The position numbers and the translations under genes are program-made. The notes below the pieces were generated by a model. That model had not been told where the DNA came from. It saw nothing but the letters and a program-made list of their open reading frames with translations, and did not search any database. Below, one piece after another: positions 37,213-46,092 of a stretch of 64,000 bases of DNA. Positions within the stretch are counted from its first letter, which is position 1. Every line of letters begins with the position of its first letter. The DNA comes from an uncultured Croceitalea sp. (GTDB lineage: Bacteria > Bacteroidota > Bacteroidia > Flavobacteriales > Flavobacteriaceae). The stretch is from the NCBI GenBank assembly GCA_947503285.1, contig CANNDD010000009.1:1-64000 (forward strand), given 5' to 3'.

Positions 37213-37692
37213 ATGAAGAATACAATACTTGTTTTTTTATTGCTGTTTTTAGCGCATACTATTCAAGGGCAAATAGAGAACGATAAAGTGCTGCATTATG
37301 TTGGCGGAAATCTTTATGGTCTGGCCGGTGCCGGAATTGCAAAACAAATATCAAAGGGAAATCGTTGGTGGACCTTTGCCGGGGCAATTGGCGGAAGTAC
37401 GCTGATCGGACTTGGAAAAGAGGCAGTAGATGCCAGTCAGCGTGAAAATGGTTGGGACAATGCTGACCTGTTAGCAACAATCTTAGGGGGTGCCACTGTT
37501 GGTTTTACCATAGATATCTTTACCGACCATAAAAAGAAAGCCCCTCGTAATCTAGCACACGTTACCACTATTGGAAAGGAAACGACTTCATGGTCGGTGC
37601 TGGATGAAGACCATTTCAATAAGTCGGGCCGAATACCGACTTTAACGATACTTGGGCTTTCTGAAGGTTTTTTTGAAATTCAGACGGATTAA
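37213..37692 (+). CDS. Small exported membrane protein, YfiM/DUF2279-like
   Basis: A 159-residue protein with an N-terminal hydrophobic segment (MKNTILVFLLLFLAHTIQGQ). It continues with DKVLHYVGGNLYGLAGAGI, GAIGGSTLIGLGKEAVDA and ATILGGATVGFTIDIF, which together resemble the YfiM/DUF2279 lipoprotein group whose motif begins DKxLHF. Function unknown. The ATG at 37213 is preferred over an earlier in-frame start at 37171. It converges with the DUF58 gene, and the two stops overlap by four bases. Confidence 0.65.
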   Translation: MKNTILVFLLLFLAHTIQGQIENDKVLHYVGGNLYGLAGAGIAKQISKGNRWWTFAGAIGGSTLIGLGKEAVDASQRENGWDNADLLATILGGATVGFTIDIFTDHKKKAPRNLAHVTTIGKETTSWSVLDEDHFNKSGRIPTLTILGLSEGFFEIQTD

Positions 37693-39020
37693 AGGATTCC
37701 TCGGGCTTTTATTTCCAAATACTTATTAATGGTATTTATGGTCAAGGCTTCGGGTTTGGTCAAAATGGTTTGAATACCGTACTGCCTTAAGGCTTTTTGC
37801 ATTAACCTTTTTTCCATCGAAAACTTCTCGGCGATGGTTTTGTGGTAAATGGCCTGTAAATCTTCTGCATTGGTATGAATCAATTTTTCCAATTCGGTGT
37901 TCTCAAAGAAGATGACTACTAAAACGTGCTTTTTGGCCATGGCCGTTAAGTAAGGCAATTGACGTTTCAGTGCCGACATATGTTCAAAGTTGGTATATAG
38001 CAACAGCAGACTTCGCTGGTTTACTTTTCGTTTGAGATGGGCATAGAGTAGTCCAAAATCAGAATCCGTGAAGGCGGTATCGATATTGTATAAGCTTTCA
38101 AGAATGCTGTTGAGATGCGTTATTTTTTGTGCCGCTGGTAGAAAAGTCCCAATTTTTTTTGAGAATGATACCATGCCTGTCTTATCATTTCGTTTTAAGG
38201 CGACATTGGAAAAGGCCAAGGTCGAATTGATTGCATAATCAAGAAGCTTGAGCCCACCAAAAGGCATTTTCATTACACGACCCGTATCGATAATGGAATA
38301 AATTGGCTGTGATTTTTCATCTTGATATTGGTTGACCATCAACTGATTTTTTTTGGCGGTGGCTTTCCAATTTAGGGTCCTGATGTCATCGCCCTCTATA
38401 TATTCCTTGATTTGTTCAAACTCTTGGGTATGGCCTATTCGTCGTATCTTTTTTAGACCGATTTGGGTCAATTTATTGCTAATGGCCAAAAAATCATATT
38501 GCTGCATTTGAATAATTGAAGGATATACCGGTACCATTTGATCTTTTTGAAAAGTATAACGTCGTTTTACCAATTGCAATGGAGTAGAGGCGTATACATT
38601 CAAGTTGCCAAAAACATATTCACCACGATCGGTAGGCCTAAGTGTATAACTATGCCGCCATGTTTCATTTTTTTGGAGTTTTGAGTCTAATGAAAAATCA
38701 CGTTTCTGAAATTGTTGGGGAAGCTCATCAATTACGGTAATCCCTGCCTTGAAACCATACGTTGATGTAATTTTTACTTGCAAATCATTGTAGTCACCGT
38801 TAGAGAGTTTTTGGGGTAATTCGCGTTCGGCTTTTATAGCATAGGTAGCATACAACAGATAAGAATCAAGTAAAAAGAGTGTTATTAAAACATAAAACAA
38901 CAGCCATGAAATGGGGTATAACCATGTTACCCAATACGATAGTATAAAACTCGCGACGAGTATGGCGATGTACCAAAAAAAGGTCTGATGTATATAGAAT
39001 GATTTGAAGAACCTTAGCAT
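37689..39020 (-). CDS. DUF58 domain protein of a MoxR operon
   Basis: A 443-residue protein: two N-terminal membrane helices (about residues 14-52), then the DUF58 domain with the typical QEFEQIKEYIEGDDIRTLNWKATAKKNQLMVNQYQDE region, and a VWA-like C-terminus (IYSIIDTGRVMK). DUF58 proteins almost always accompany MoxR ATPases. It starts directly after the MoxR stop with no gap. It is the last gene of the six-gene operon running down from 43782. Confidence 0.87.
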   Translation of the reverse strand: MLRFFKSFYIHQTFFWYIAILVASFILSYWVTWLYPISWLLFYVLITLFLLDSYLLYATYAIKAERELPQKLSNGDYNDLQVKITSTYGFKAGITVIDELPQQFQKRDFSLDSKLQKNETWRHSYTLRPTDRGEYVFGNLNVYASTPLQLVKRRYTFQKDQMVPVYPSIIQMQQYDFLAISNKLTQIGLKKIRRIGHTQEFEQIKEYIEGDDIRTLNWKATAKKNQLMVNQYQDEKSQPIYSIIDTGRVMKMPFGGLKLLDYAINSTLAFSNVALKRNDKTGMVSFSKKIGTFLPAAQKITHLNSILESLYNIDTAFTDSDFGLLYAHLKRKVNQRSLLLLYTNFEHMSALKRQLPYLTAMAKKHVLVVIFFENTELEKLIHTNAEDLQAIYHKTIAEKFSMEKRLMQKALRQYGIQTILTKPEALTINTINKYLEIKARGIL

Positions 39021-40004
39021 TTACCTCGGAATTTCCACTGATTCGGTAATCATCTTGATGACACTTTCGGTTGTTATTCCTTCCATTTCACGTTCTGGGG
39101 TAAGAATAATCCTGTGGTTTAAGATAGGTGCCAAGGCCTTTTTTACGTCTTCAGGGGTTACAAAATCACGCCCCTTCATAGCAGCAAAAGCCTTTGAACA
39201 CTGCATCGTTGCAATTGAAGCCCTTGGTGAGGCACCTAGATAAAGATGGGGGTGGTTTCTTGTTTTTGCGATAATTTCAGCAATGTATTTAAAGATTTTT
39301 TCTTCGATGACTACCTCATGGATGATATTCTTATACTCCATCAATTTTTTTGGAAGTAGTACAGGTTGAATACTGTCTTCGGGATTTCTTGATTTTCTGT
39401 CATGATGGGTTTGAATGATCTTCACTTCTTCATCTACCGAAGGGTAATCTACTTTGACCTTAAATAAAAATCGATCTAATTGCGCCTCGGGCAAAGCATA
39501 GGTACCTTCTTGTTCAATGGGGTTTTGCGTTGCCAATACCATGAAAGGAGCCGTCATTTTATAGGTTTTTCCATCAACCGTGGCTTGACGCTCTTCCATC
39601 GTCTCAAATAATGCCGCCTGGGTTTTTGCGGGTGCGCGATTGATCTCGTCAATCAAAATGACATTTGAAAAGATAGGCCCTTTCTTAAACTCAAATTCTG
39701 ATTCTTTTACATTGAAAATGGAAGTGCCCAAAATATCACTTGGCATGAGATCGGGGGTGAATTGAATACGGCTAAAACCGGTTTTTAAGGTTTTCGCGAA
39801 AAGTTTGGCGGTTATGGTCTTGGCAATACCAGGTACACCTTCAATCAGTACATGCCCATCAACAAATAAGGCGACGATCAGTAACTCAATAAAGTTTTGT
39901 TGCCCTACGATAACCTTTGACAATTCTTCTCTAATCTCGATAACAGCTGTCTTTAACTCTTCAAGGGGAATTCTATTGTCAAAGTTTAAATCGTTATTTT
40001 CCAT
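39021..40004 (-). CDS. MoxR family AAA+ ATPase
   Basis: A 327-residue AAA+ protein with Walker A (EGVPGIAKTITAK, where the usual GKT reads AKT), Walker B (VILIDEINRAP), the sensor I ATQNPIEQEGTYALPEAQLDRF, and a C-terminal helical lid (GASPRASIATM). This is the MoxR subfamily, a chaperone that helps assemble enzyme complexes or regulates envelope stress. The A-for-G in the P-loop motif GxxGxxKT is common in this family. It shares a compact operon with a DUF58, DUF4350, DUF4129 and SpoIIM gene. Confidence 0.93.
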   Translation of the reverse strand: MENNDLNFDNRIPLEELKTAVIEIREELSKVIVGQQNFIELLIVALFVDGHVLIEGVPGIAKTITAKLFAKTLKTGFSRIQFTPDLMPSDILGTSIFNVKESEFEFKKGPIFSNVILIDEINRAPAKTQAALFETMEERQATVDGKTYKMTAPFMVLATQNPIEQEGTYALPEAQLDRFLFKVKVDYPSVDEEVKIIQTHHDRKSRNPEDSIQPVLLPKKLMEYKNIIHEVVIEEKIFKYIAEIIAKTRNHPHLYLGASPRASIATMQCSKAFAAMKGRDFVTPEDVKKALAPILNHRIILTPEREMEGITTESVIKMITESVEIPR

Positions 40005-41214
40005 CTACTTTTATTTTAAAGTTTTCTATTTTTTTGTTTAGCGACCCTAATTGGTCATCTGACAGTTTTGGCTGTTTTTGAACTTGACCGATCAATTGAA
40101 ACAAAGCCCTGATATCGTCAATAGTATGATTGCTTCTGGCCGCTAGATTTTTGTGGAATTGGTCATCCAAAGATTCTGTATTGAGATAAAACCTGTTTCT
40201 TATGTAATCTAGAAAATTGGCAATTTGGTGTTTTGCAATTTCTTCTCGTTGTCCAGTTTCATAATACATATCGGCAATCGTCTTTGTAAATGCCAAAGTC
40301 TGGTTCTTTAGGGGTTTGATTACCGCTATTGGGCGTTGTTTCCTTTTTCCCTCAAAGATGACATAGATCAAACTACCGATAAGAACCATATAGTATGCCC
40401 ATTTGAACTCTTTGGTGTTTAGAAAAATATACATGGGCGAGGTATAAAAAGACTTTCCTGATTTATGGTGGTTGTCCATATATAATGCACCTTCGGCATT
40501 CAAGTATGAGAGAAGTCCAGCGGTGTATTCCCGATTTTCATCCTTCAAGATGAAATAATTGGTAAAAGCCTGCGGAAATGTAGAGAGGATAATGGAGCCC
40601 TTACCAAAAGGATGTTTGATTACATTTACTTTTCTTTCAATTTCATCGGGATTATCGGCCGTCGTATGGACTTCGCCCAGAACAACGGTATTCAAGGTGT
40701 CAATTGTGCTAAAAATGAGACTGTAGTATTCTTTTGTAAAAGGTGTTGGCGGCCTTTTGATTTGAGTATTCACCAATTGATGGTAAAACATAGGGGTCAC
40801 CTCCGCACTAGAGTACAGACTGGTTTGATTTAAGTTCAAGGTGTCCAATAATTTAGTTTCAAATCCACTTGAAGCCACGAATAGTGTATTTCCCTTTGAA
40901 GTCCAATTCAGCAGTACTTCCAATTCGGTTTCCCCAAAGTCTACCCTATCATTTACAATCAAATACGTTCCTGAGGCACTTTCATTTTGTCGCAGAAACT
41001 CGAAAGGAGGTTTATATACCTGTTGTAAACGGTCTTTAAAAGTTTTTTGCACTAGCTCATTTACAACAAAGGTGCCGTAGGGAATTTTATGTTGCGCCAC
41101 ATAAGAAGGGAACCAATTTACCTTTTTTGGTTTGTTGTATTGCAACACCAAAATAAGGCCAACGGTCAATATGGAAATAACGATATAGACGCCACCCTTT
41201 TTAACCATTGTCAA
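39994..41214 (-). CDS. DUF4350 domain membrane protein
   Basis: A 406-residue protein with an N-terminal helix (about 8-25) and a second helix near residue 290 (WAYYMVLIGSLIYVIFEGKRK). The periplasmic part shows a DUF4350 (GATase1-like) domain with LLNWTSKGNTLFVASSG and GKGSIILSTFPQAFTNYF. A cytoplasmic helical tail follows. It is typically encoded beside MoxR. Its ends overlap both neighbours by 11-14 bases, a mark of a tight operon. Confidence 0.8.
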   Translation of the reverse strand: MTMVKKGGVYIVISILTVGLILVLQYNKPKKVNWFPSYVAQHKIPYGTFVVNELVQKTFKDRLQQVYKPPFEFLRQNESASGTYLIVNDRVDFGETELEVLLNWTSKGNTLFVASSGFETKLLDTLNLNQTSLYSSAEVTPMFYHQLVNTQIKRPPTPFTKEYYSLIFSTIDTLNTVVLGEVHTTADNPDEIERKVNVIKHPFGKGSIILSTFPQAFTNYFILKDENREYTAGLLSYLNAEGALYMDNHHKSGKSFYTSPMYIFLNTKEFKWAYYMVLIGSLIYVIFEGKRKQRPIAVIKPLKNQTLAFTKTIADMYYETGQREEIAKHQIANFLDYIRNRFYLNTESLDDQFHKNLAARSNHTIDDIRALFQLIGQVQKQPKLSDDQLGSLNKKIENFKIKVDGK

Positions 41215-41938
41215 TCACATTTTTTTGAAGGTTTAAAAACAGCGTCGAGGCTTTTCCGTAATCATCTTCTTTAATTTCAAACCCGCCATACCAAATATAA
41301 TCATAGAGCAAGGTGGCTTTTGCAAATGAAGCTTTGAGGGTAGCACTTTTAAGTTCGCCAAGGTAATCGTCGTTTGTTTTTTGCAATTGCCAATTTATCA
41401 ATTGCTTGTCGCTCATCAGTTTCAAAATAAAAAGATAATAATAGCGAATGGCCAAACGAAAGTTTTTCGTAGCTACGGCATCTTTTATTAATTGTTCAAT
41501 GTCCTCTGACCGAATAATACGTTCATCTTCAGATAAGCGCACCAAGTTGTTGTTCTTATTGGCTTGGATCAAGGCCCTTGTATTGGCATTGATAAAGAAT
41601 CGAATGATCAAGTATAATAACAATGCCAAAAGTAAGTATGGTACCATGCGTAAGAAAACGGCAAGATAGGCCGGTGCATTCCCTACCCCGAACAACCACT
41701 CAAAAAAACGCCGGAATACATTGTAAAACCAGTTTTTCAAGGCGTCCCACCAAGTATGCTCCTTCTCTTTGATTTCATAATTGAATTTTTCGTTATCGGC
41801 ATACTCTTTTAAATCCGCTTCAGAAATGGTTATTGGTCGTAATTCAGAATCATCATAGTTGATACCAATGGAGTCCTTTTGCGCCACGATCGTACTACAA
41901 AACAGAAGAAAGCATAAAACGAGGCTGTTTTTCAACAT
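41201..41938 (-). CDS. DUF4129 domain membrane protein
   Basis: A 245-residue protein: signal-like N-terminus (LVLCFLLFCSTIVAQ), a membrane helix near residues 90-112, and the C-terminal DUF4129 domain (AVATKNFRLAIRYYYLFILKLMSDKQLINWQLQKTNDDYL). DUF4129 is a regular companion of MoxR systems and transglutaminase-like genes. The sequence has no transglutaminase triad. It overlaps the DUF4350 gene by 14 bases and lies seven bases after the gene above it. Confidence 0.8.
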   Translation of the reverse strand: MLKNSLVLCFLLFCSTIVAQKDSIGINYDDSELRPITISEADLKEYADNEKFNYEIKEKEHTWWDALKNWFYNVFRRFFEWLFGVGNAPAYLAVFLRMVPYLLLALLLYLIIRFFINANTRALIQANKNNNLVRLSEDERIIRSEDIEQLIKDAVATKNFRLAIRYYYLFILKLMSDKQLINWQLQKTNDDYLGELKSATLKASFAKATLLYDYIWYGGFEIKEDDYGKASTLFLNLQKNVIDNG

Positions 41939-41945
41939 GAACCGA

Positions 41946-42827
41946 CTAGTCTGAAGATTTACCTATGTTTCCGATACGTTCGTAAGTACCGGTGAAATTT
42001 TTCTTTTCGTTCAAATTAAAATAAATCAATGCCGTTGCAACAAGCAAAATGATATTCATTAAAAATTGAATCATTTGACTGAGTATATTCAATGCCAAAT
42101 AGATGGGGTCGGCGAAGGCATTCATGCTCGTGGCATCCATTTCGCCAGAGAATATGCCCATTTTTGCCCAAGTATAAATCACCGCGGGCAGACTGAATGC
42201 CAATGAGGCCACATAGATTATAATATAAACTACGAATAAGGTCGCAAAGGTAATCCACCAGTTGTCTTTTACTAAGCTGAAACTCCCTGAATAGGCATCG
42301 GAAGTATTTTTATTTTGAAAAATCAATATAGAAAATGAAATGGACAAGGGTACCGCAAGGTAAATGCCAGGTATAAAACAAAAGAGTAGACCGACAAATA
42401 CCGACAAAAATACAAGAAACCCTAAACCAACGATTGGCCAAAATTTAGCGTAAACCTGTTTTTTAATAGCATTAAAGTCGGTTTCACCTTTATTTTCAAC
42501 GTACGACTGAATGTAACTCAATACACTACCGTAAGAAACGGCATAAACCAAAACAGAACTTATCACAAAGGCGAATAGCGCAAAAATCATTATGAGAGGT
42601 GAGAAAACTTGGCTTTCGGCGGTTATTGTGGCAAAATTCAAAATGTCACCAAAAGCATAAAAATAAAAGCCCAGCGAAACCAGCATCACCAGTAAGTAGG
42701 GACCGACGATTTTTAAGAGCGCGCTAAAAAAAGGCTTGAACTCGTTTCGTATGAAACCAAAGGTATCCGTAAGAATATCACCAAGTTCGCGCTGTTTTTT
42801 GAATTCAATGTATTGTGACGCTGCCAT
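41946..42827 (-). CDS. Multi-helix membrane protein of the MoxR operon
   Basis: A 293-residue protein with about six hydrophobic helices starting at residue 34 (FFSALLKIVGPYLLVML). It resembles the glycerophosphodiesterase-type membrane domain (DUF975/DUF4013-like) found in MoxR clusters, but I do not recognise a firm family. The N-terminal motif ELGDILTDTFGFIRNEF is characteristic of this neighbour group. It overlaps the SpoIIM gene upstream by 23 bases. Confidence 0.65.
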   Translation of the reverse strand: MAASQYIEFKKQRELGDILTDTFGFIRNEFKPFFSALLKIVGPYLLVMLVSLGFYFYAFGDILNFATITAESQVFSPLIMIFALFAFVISSVLVYAVSYGSVLSYIQSYVENKGETDFNAIKKQVYAKFWPIVGLGFLVFLSVFVGLLFCFIPGIYLAVPLSISFSILIFQNKNTSDAYSGSFSLVKDNWWITFATLFVVYIIIYVASLAFSLPAVIYTWAKMGIFSGEMDATSMNAFADPIYLALNILSQMIQFLMNIILLVATALIYFNLNEKKNFTGTYERIGNIGKSSD

Positions 42828-43782
42828 TCTTAAGTCTTTTATGTAGTTGGTATGGATAAATTATGTAGTAGTAAATAATCAAGCTGAGTGAGCCGAGGAT
42901 AATTAGAATAGCAAGCCAGTCGGGCATTTCGGTATGTCTGGTCACAAAACCTTCTAGAAAACCGGCTACAATGAAAAAAGGTACCGTACTCACCATAATT
43001 TTGAGCCCATTTTTGACCCCTCTTTTAAACGATTCCAATCGGGTATACGTTCCTGGAAAGAGAATTCCATTGGCCAAGACGAGTCCGGCACAACCGGCTA
43101 TGATGATTACCGCTATTTCAATGGTACCATGTATCCAAATCGTTCGAACCGATTCCCATAGCAAGCCCTTATCGTAAAAAAAGTATTGAAAACTTCCAAG
43201 CATGATCCCGTTACGTAACATGATGTATAGCGTGCCAATGCCTAAGAATATACCAAAAGCAAAAGCAAATACCGCTACTTTAATATTATTTATCGTAATG
43301 CCCAAGAACATATTGAATTCCCCTTGTTGTTTGTAAACGGCCATGGGGTCGTTGTTTTTGATATTTTCCAAGGTCATGTTAACATAGGCATCCCCTAAAA
43401 TGGATCGCACAAAATCCCCTTCATTCGCAGCTGAAAAAGCGCCGACTACCGAGAAGAAGACAAAGGCCAAAAATGCTATGAGCAATTCTCGCCGATGTTG
43501 ATAGAACATCGTAGGAAATTCCGTTTTCCAAAAAGTCACAATACGGTTCTTGGATTCCCGTTTTGTTTTATAGATTTTTTGATGTGCTTGAGATGCTAAG
43601 GCGTTTAGATAAAATTCGGTGTTGCTCCCTCGATAGAAGGTCTTGGCGTAGCTGAGGTGATCTGTGATTTCGATGTAAAGGTCTGAGAGTGCATCGGGGT
43701 CTGATAATCCTTTTCCCTTAAGGGCGTTTTCGAAAGTAACCCATTTGTCCTTATTTTGTTTTACAAAAGCAGCCTCTCGCAT
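42805..43782 (-). CDS. Stage II sporulation protein M family membrane protein
   Basis: A 325-residue membrane protein whose C-terminal part matches SpoIIM (DUF95): LGITINNIKVAVFAFAFGIFLGIGTLY, GSFQYFF and the GTIEIAVIIIAGCAGLVLANGILFPG motif. Bacteroidota do not sporulate, so the name is historical; in MoxR loci these proteins are thought to sit in the inner membrane with RDD proteins. It leads the six-gene minus-strand operon, and a divergent RDD gene starts 35 bases upstream. Confidence 0.85.
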   Translation of the reverse strand: MREAAFVKQNKDKWVTFENALKGKGLSDPDALSDLYIEITDHLSYAKTFYRGSNTEFYLNALASQAHQKIYKTKRESKNRIVTFWKTEFPTMFYQHRRELLIAFLAFVFFSVVGAFSAANEGDFVRSILGDAYVNMTLENIKNNDPMAVYKQQGEFNMFLGITINNIKVAVFAFAFGIFLGIGTLYIMLRNGIMLGSFQYFFYDKGLLWESVRTIWIHGTIEIAVIIIAGCAGLVLANGILFPGTYTRLESFKRGVKNGLKIMVSTVPFFIVAGFLEGFVTRHTEMPDWLAILIILGSLSLIIYYYIIYPYQLHKRLKNGSVTIH

Positions 43783-43790
43783 TAAATTTG
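43783..43790 (+). promoter_or_regulatory. TAnnTTTG promoter box of the RDD gene
   Basis: TAAATTTG is an exact TAnnTTTG, 27 bases before the ATG at 43818, with a TTTG at 43755-43758 24 bases upstream (long spacer). It overlaps the start codon region of the divergent SpoIIM gene. Confidence 0.5.
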
Positions 43791-43817
43791 CGGGTTTACT
43801 TGTAAAGAAACTAAAAT

Positions 43818-44534
43818 ATGAATCAATTTCAAATAGAAACGGCCCAAAATATAAGTATTACGCAGAATACTGCCAACCTTGGCGAGCGCATGCTGGCCTA
43901 TCTTATTGACGGCTTCGTGATTATAGCCTATACTATTTTGGTAGTATTGCTTTTGATATCCCTTGACATTGAGTTTGGCGATATGTGGGCACTTTATCTT
44001 GTGGCTACATTGCCCGCTTTTTTATACTACTTATTATTTGAGACGTTTACCGATGGAAAAACGATTGGCAAAGGTCTGATGAAATTACGGGTGGTGAAAT
44101 TGGACGGTTCAAAACCAAATTTTGGCAACTATTTCGTTCGTTGGATGTTACGTATCATTGATGTGACACTTACATCAGGCGGTGCCGCAGTATTGACGAT
44201 ATTGATTCGGGGCAATGGGCAGCGCATCGGCGATATCGCGGCAGGGACCACGGTAATAAGTGAGAAACAGCGATTTTCGCTCCGTGATACTTTATTACGT
44301 GATATACCTGAGGATTATAAACCGACATTTTCACAGGTTACCGTATTTGATGATAGGGAGATACAGACTATTAAAGAATTATATGATTCCGCTAGGCGCA
44401 ATGGGCATCATAACGTTATTCTTTCCCTCGACAAAAAAATAAAGGAAGTCACCGATATCACAACGCATTTAAGCCCGATAGAGTTTGTTGACCTCGTTAT
44501 TAAGGATTATAACTACTATACCCAACGACTTTAG
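43818..44534 (+). CDS. RDD family membrane protein
   Basis: A 238-residue protein with an RDD domain: GERMLAYLIDGFVIIAYTI (containing the R and D), a second helix pair ending in ETFTDGKTIGKGLMKLRVV, and the third GNGQRIGDIAAGTTVI (R, D). A cytoplasmic tail follows. RDD proteins are of unknown function, sometimes linked to transport. In this locus it diverges from the SpoIIM gene and belongs to the MoxR neighbourhood. The TRIC-like gene starts nine bases downstream on the same strand. Confidence 0.88.
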   Translation: MNQFQIETAQNISITQNTANLGERMLAYLIDGFVIIAYTILVVLLLISLDIEFGDMWALYLVATLPAFLYYLLFETFTDGKTIGKGLMKLRVVKLDGSKPNFGNYFVRWMLRIIDVTLTSGGAAVLTILIRGNGQRIGDIAAGTTVISEKQRFSLRDTLLRDIPEDYKPTFSQVTVFDDREIQTIKELYDSARRNGHHNVILSLDKKIKEVTDITTHLSPIEFVDLVIKDYNYYTQRL

Positions 44535-44543
44535 ACCGATTTC

Positions 44544-45152
44544 ATGTTCTACCTTATCATTGATATTTTAGGAACGATAGCCTTTGCCATTTCGGGGGTA
44601 TTGGTCGCCATGGAAAAGAAACTCGACCTTTTCGGTGTGCTGATTATTGCTTTCGTAACCGCAATTGGTGGCGGTACCTTACGTGATTTGCTCATAGGAA
44701 ATACCCCTGTGGTCTGGATGCGTGATGCCACTTATGTCATTACCATTGTTATCACCGTTGCCGTGGCCATCGTGTTCGTCAATCAGCTAAAGTACTTGCG
44801 AAAATCACTATTTCTATTCGATACCATTGGTATCGGTCTATACACCCTTATTGGTGTTGAAAAAGGAGTTGAAGCTGGCCTATTACCCATAATGTGTATC
44901 GCCTTAGGAACGATTACGGCGAGTTTTGGGGGTGTAATACGTGATATACTCTGTAATGAAATTCCTGTAATATTCAGAAAAGAAATTTATGCAACGGCCT
45001 GTATTCTGGGTGGTGTAAGCTATTTTTTGCTGACAAGGCTCCCCATAGCCCAAAGTTACGCGTATTCGGGCGCTATCTTAGTGGTCATCGGTTTACGATT
45101 GCTTGCGGTCAAGTTCAAAATTCGGTTGCCCAATATTTACGGCAGCCAGTAA
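44544..45152 (+). CDS. Trimeric intracellular cation channel (TRIC/YicG) family protein
   Basis: A 202-residue protein with about seven helices. Two inverted halves carry the repeated motif: AIGGGTLRDLLIGNTPVVWMRD in the first and SFGGVIRDILCNEIPVIFRKE in the second, the signature of UPF0126/TRIC-type channels. These form homotrimeric cation pores. It probably shares a transcript with the RDD gene. Downstream, at 45153-45279, nothing was recognised. Confidence 0.87.
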   Translation: MFYLIIDILGTIAFAISGVLVAMEKKLDLFGVLIIAFVTAIGGGTLRDLLIGNTPVVWMRDATYVITIVITVAVAIVFVNQLKYLRKSLFLFDTIGIGLYTLIGVEKGVEAGLLPIMCIALGTITASFGGVIRDILCNEIPVIFRKEIYATACILGGVSYFLLTRLPIAQSYAYSGAILVVIGLRLLAVKFKIRLPNIYGSQ

Positions 45153-45279
45153 CCGGTAGTCAGTATTTTCAATATCCAGTCTTATATAGGATTGTCGTAA
45201 ATTGTTAATACGATGAAGAAGGAAACCAATAAGAATACGCTTAGATAATTGGGTTTTAGGGTTAAAAGAAGTTCTTTCA

Positions 45280-45360
45280 CTAACCACTAACCACTAACCA
45301 CTAACCACTAACCACTAACCACTAACCACTAACCACTAACCACTAACCACTAACCACTAA
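45280..45360. repeat. Tandem array of 11 CTAACCA heptamers
   Basis: Eleven perfect copies of CTAACCA run from 45280 to 45356, followed by a partial CTAA to 45360. It is TGGTTAG on the other strand and abuts the stop codon of the cyclophilin gene on the minus strand, in the gap between two convergent genes. There is no base variation between copies. Each unit carries a stop codon (TAA on plus, TAG on minus), so every frame closes within 21 bases on both strands. The minus strand has GG every seven bases. Confidence 0.97.
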
Positions 45361-46092
45361 TTACAATACTTCCGCCCTTAAGATATATACATTTTGCATA
45401 GGCCAATCCCCTTCATCCACTTCAACCTGATTGATTTTATCAACAATATCCATACCTTCTATTACACGACCAAAAGGGGTATAGTTGCCATCTAAATGAT
45501 ATGATCCGGGTTTGGTGACCACTATAAAGAATTCGTACGGGGAAGCCAATTTATGTGGATTGTCCCTTTCACTACTGGGCATTGAAATGGTTCCCCTATG
45601 GTGTTTATGTCCTTTTCGGGTGTCGGGCGGTAACAGATACCTTCCTATTTGGCCTCTCTTTTTGCCGGTTTCCCTGTTGTCTGAATTGCCGCCTTGAATG
45701 ATAAAATCTTTGACCACACGATGGAACATGGTATTTTCGAAGTAGCCTTTTTTTGCCAAATAAATAAAGTTCGCCTTGTGATATGGTACGTTATCATAGA
45801 GCTGTATGGTAAAGCTTCCCATGGTTGTGGTCAATTTTACTTTATCCTCTTTCAGGGTTTTCGCATATTCAAAGAAAAAATCAATAGCGTTTTCTTCGGT
45901 CAGGACAAATTCTTCCTCTTCTTTAGTTACGGGCAAAGAATCAATTTCTTTTACTTGAACCCCTTGTTCGGTCGATGGGGGCGCGCCTTTGGTTGAATTA
46001 ACGTCTTTGTTCGCCTTATCCGCCTTATCCCCACATGAGATCAAAAAAAATAGTGTTATACTTGTCATTAATGAAATCGTAGCTCTAAGCAT
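45361..46092 (-). CDS. Cyclophilin-type peptidyl-prolyl isomerase lipoprotein
   Basis: About 243 residues with a lipoprotein signal (lipobox LISC). The core has the active-site FHRVVKDFIIQGG, the conserved Phe and Gln, and an insert (GKKRGQIGRYLLPPD) before GHKHHRGTISM. The usual QFFI reads EFFIVV (YEFFI). A Bacteroidota cyclophilin with this insert is expected to keep isomerase activity. The start codon overlaps the divergent Nudix gene's start (both inside CATG, 46090-46093). The stop abuts the heptamer array. Confidence 0.87.
   Translation of the reverse strand: MLRATISLMTSITLFFLISCGDKADKANKDVNSTKGAPPSTEQGVQVKEIDSLPVTKEEEEFVLTEENAIDFFFEYAKTLKEDKVKLTTTMGSFTIQLYDNVPYHKANFIYLAKKGYFENTMFHRVVKDFIIQGGNSDNRETGKKRGQIGRYLLPPDTRKGHKHHRGTISMPSSERDNPHKLASPYEFFIVVTKPGSYHLDGNYTPFGRVIEGMDIVDKINQVEVDEGDWPMQNVYILRAEVL

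Noticed and set aside
45280-45360. CRISPR array
   Set aside because: Seven-base units without spacers; no cas genes.
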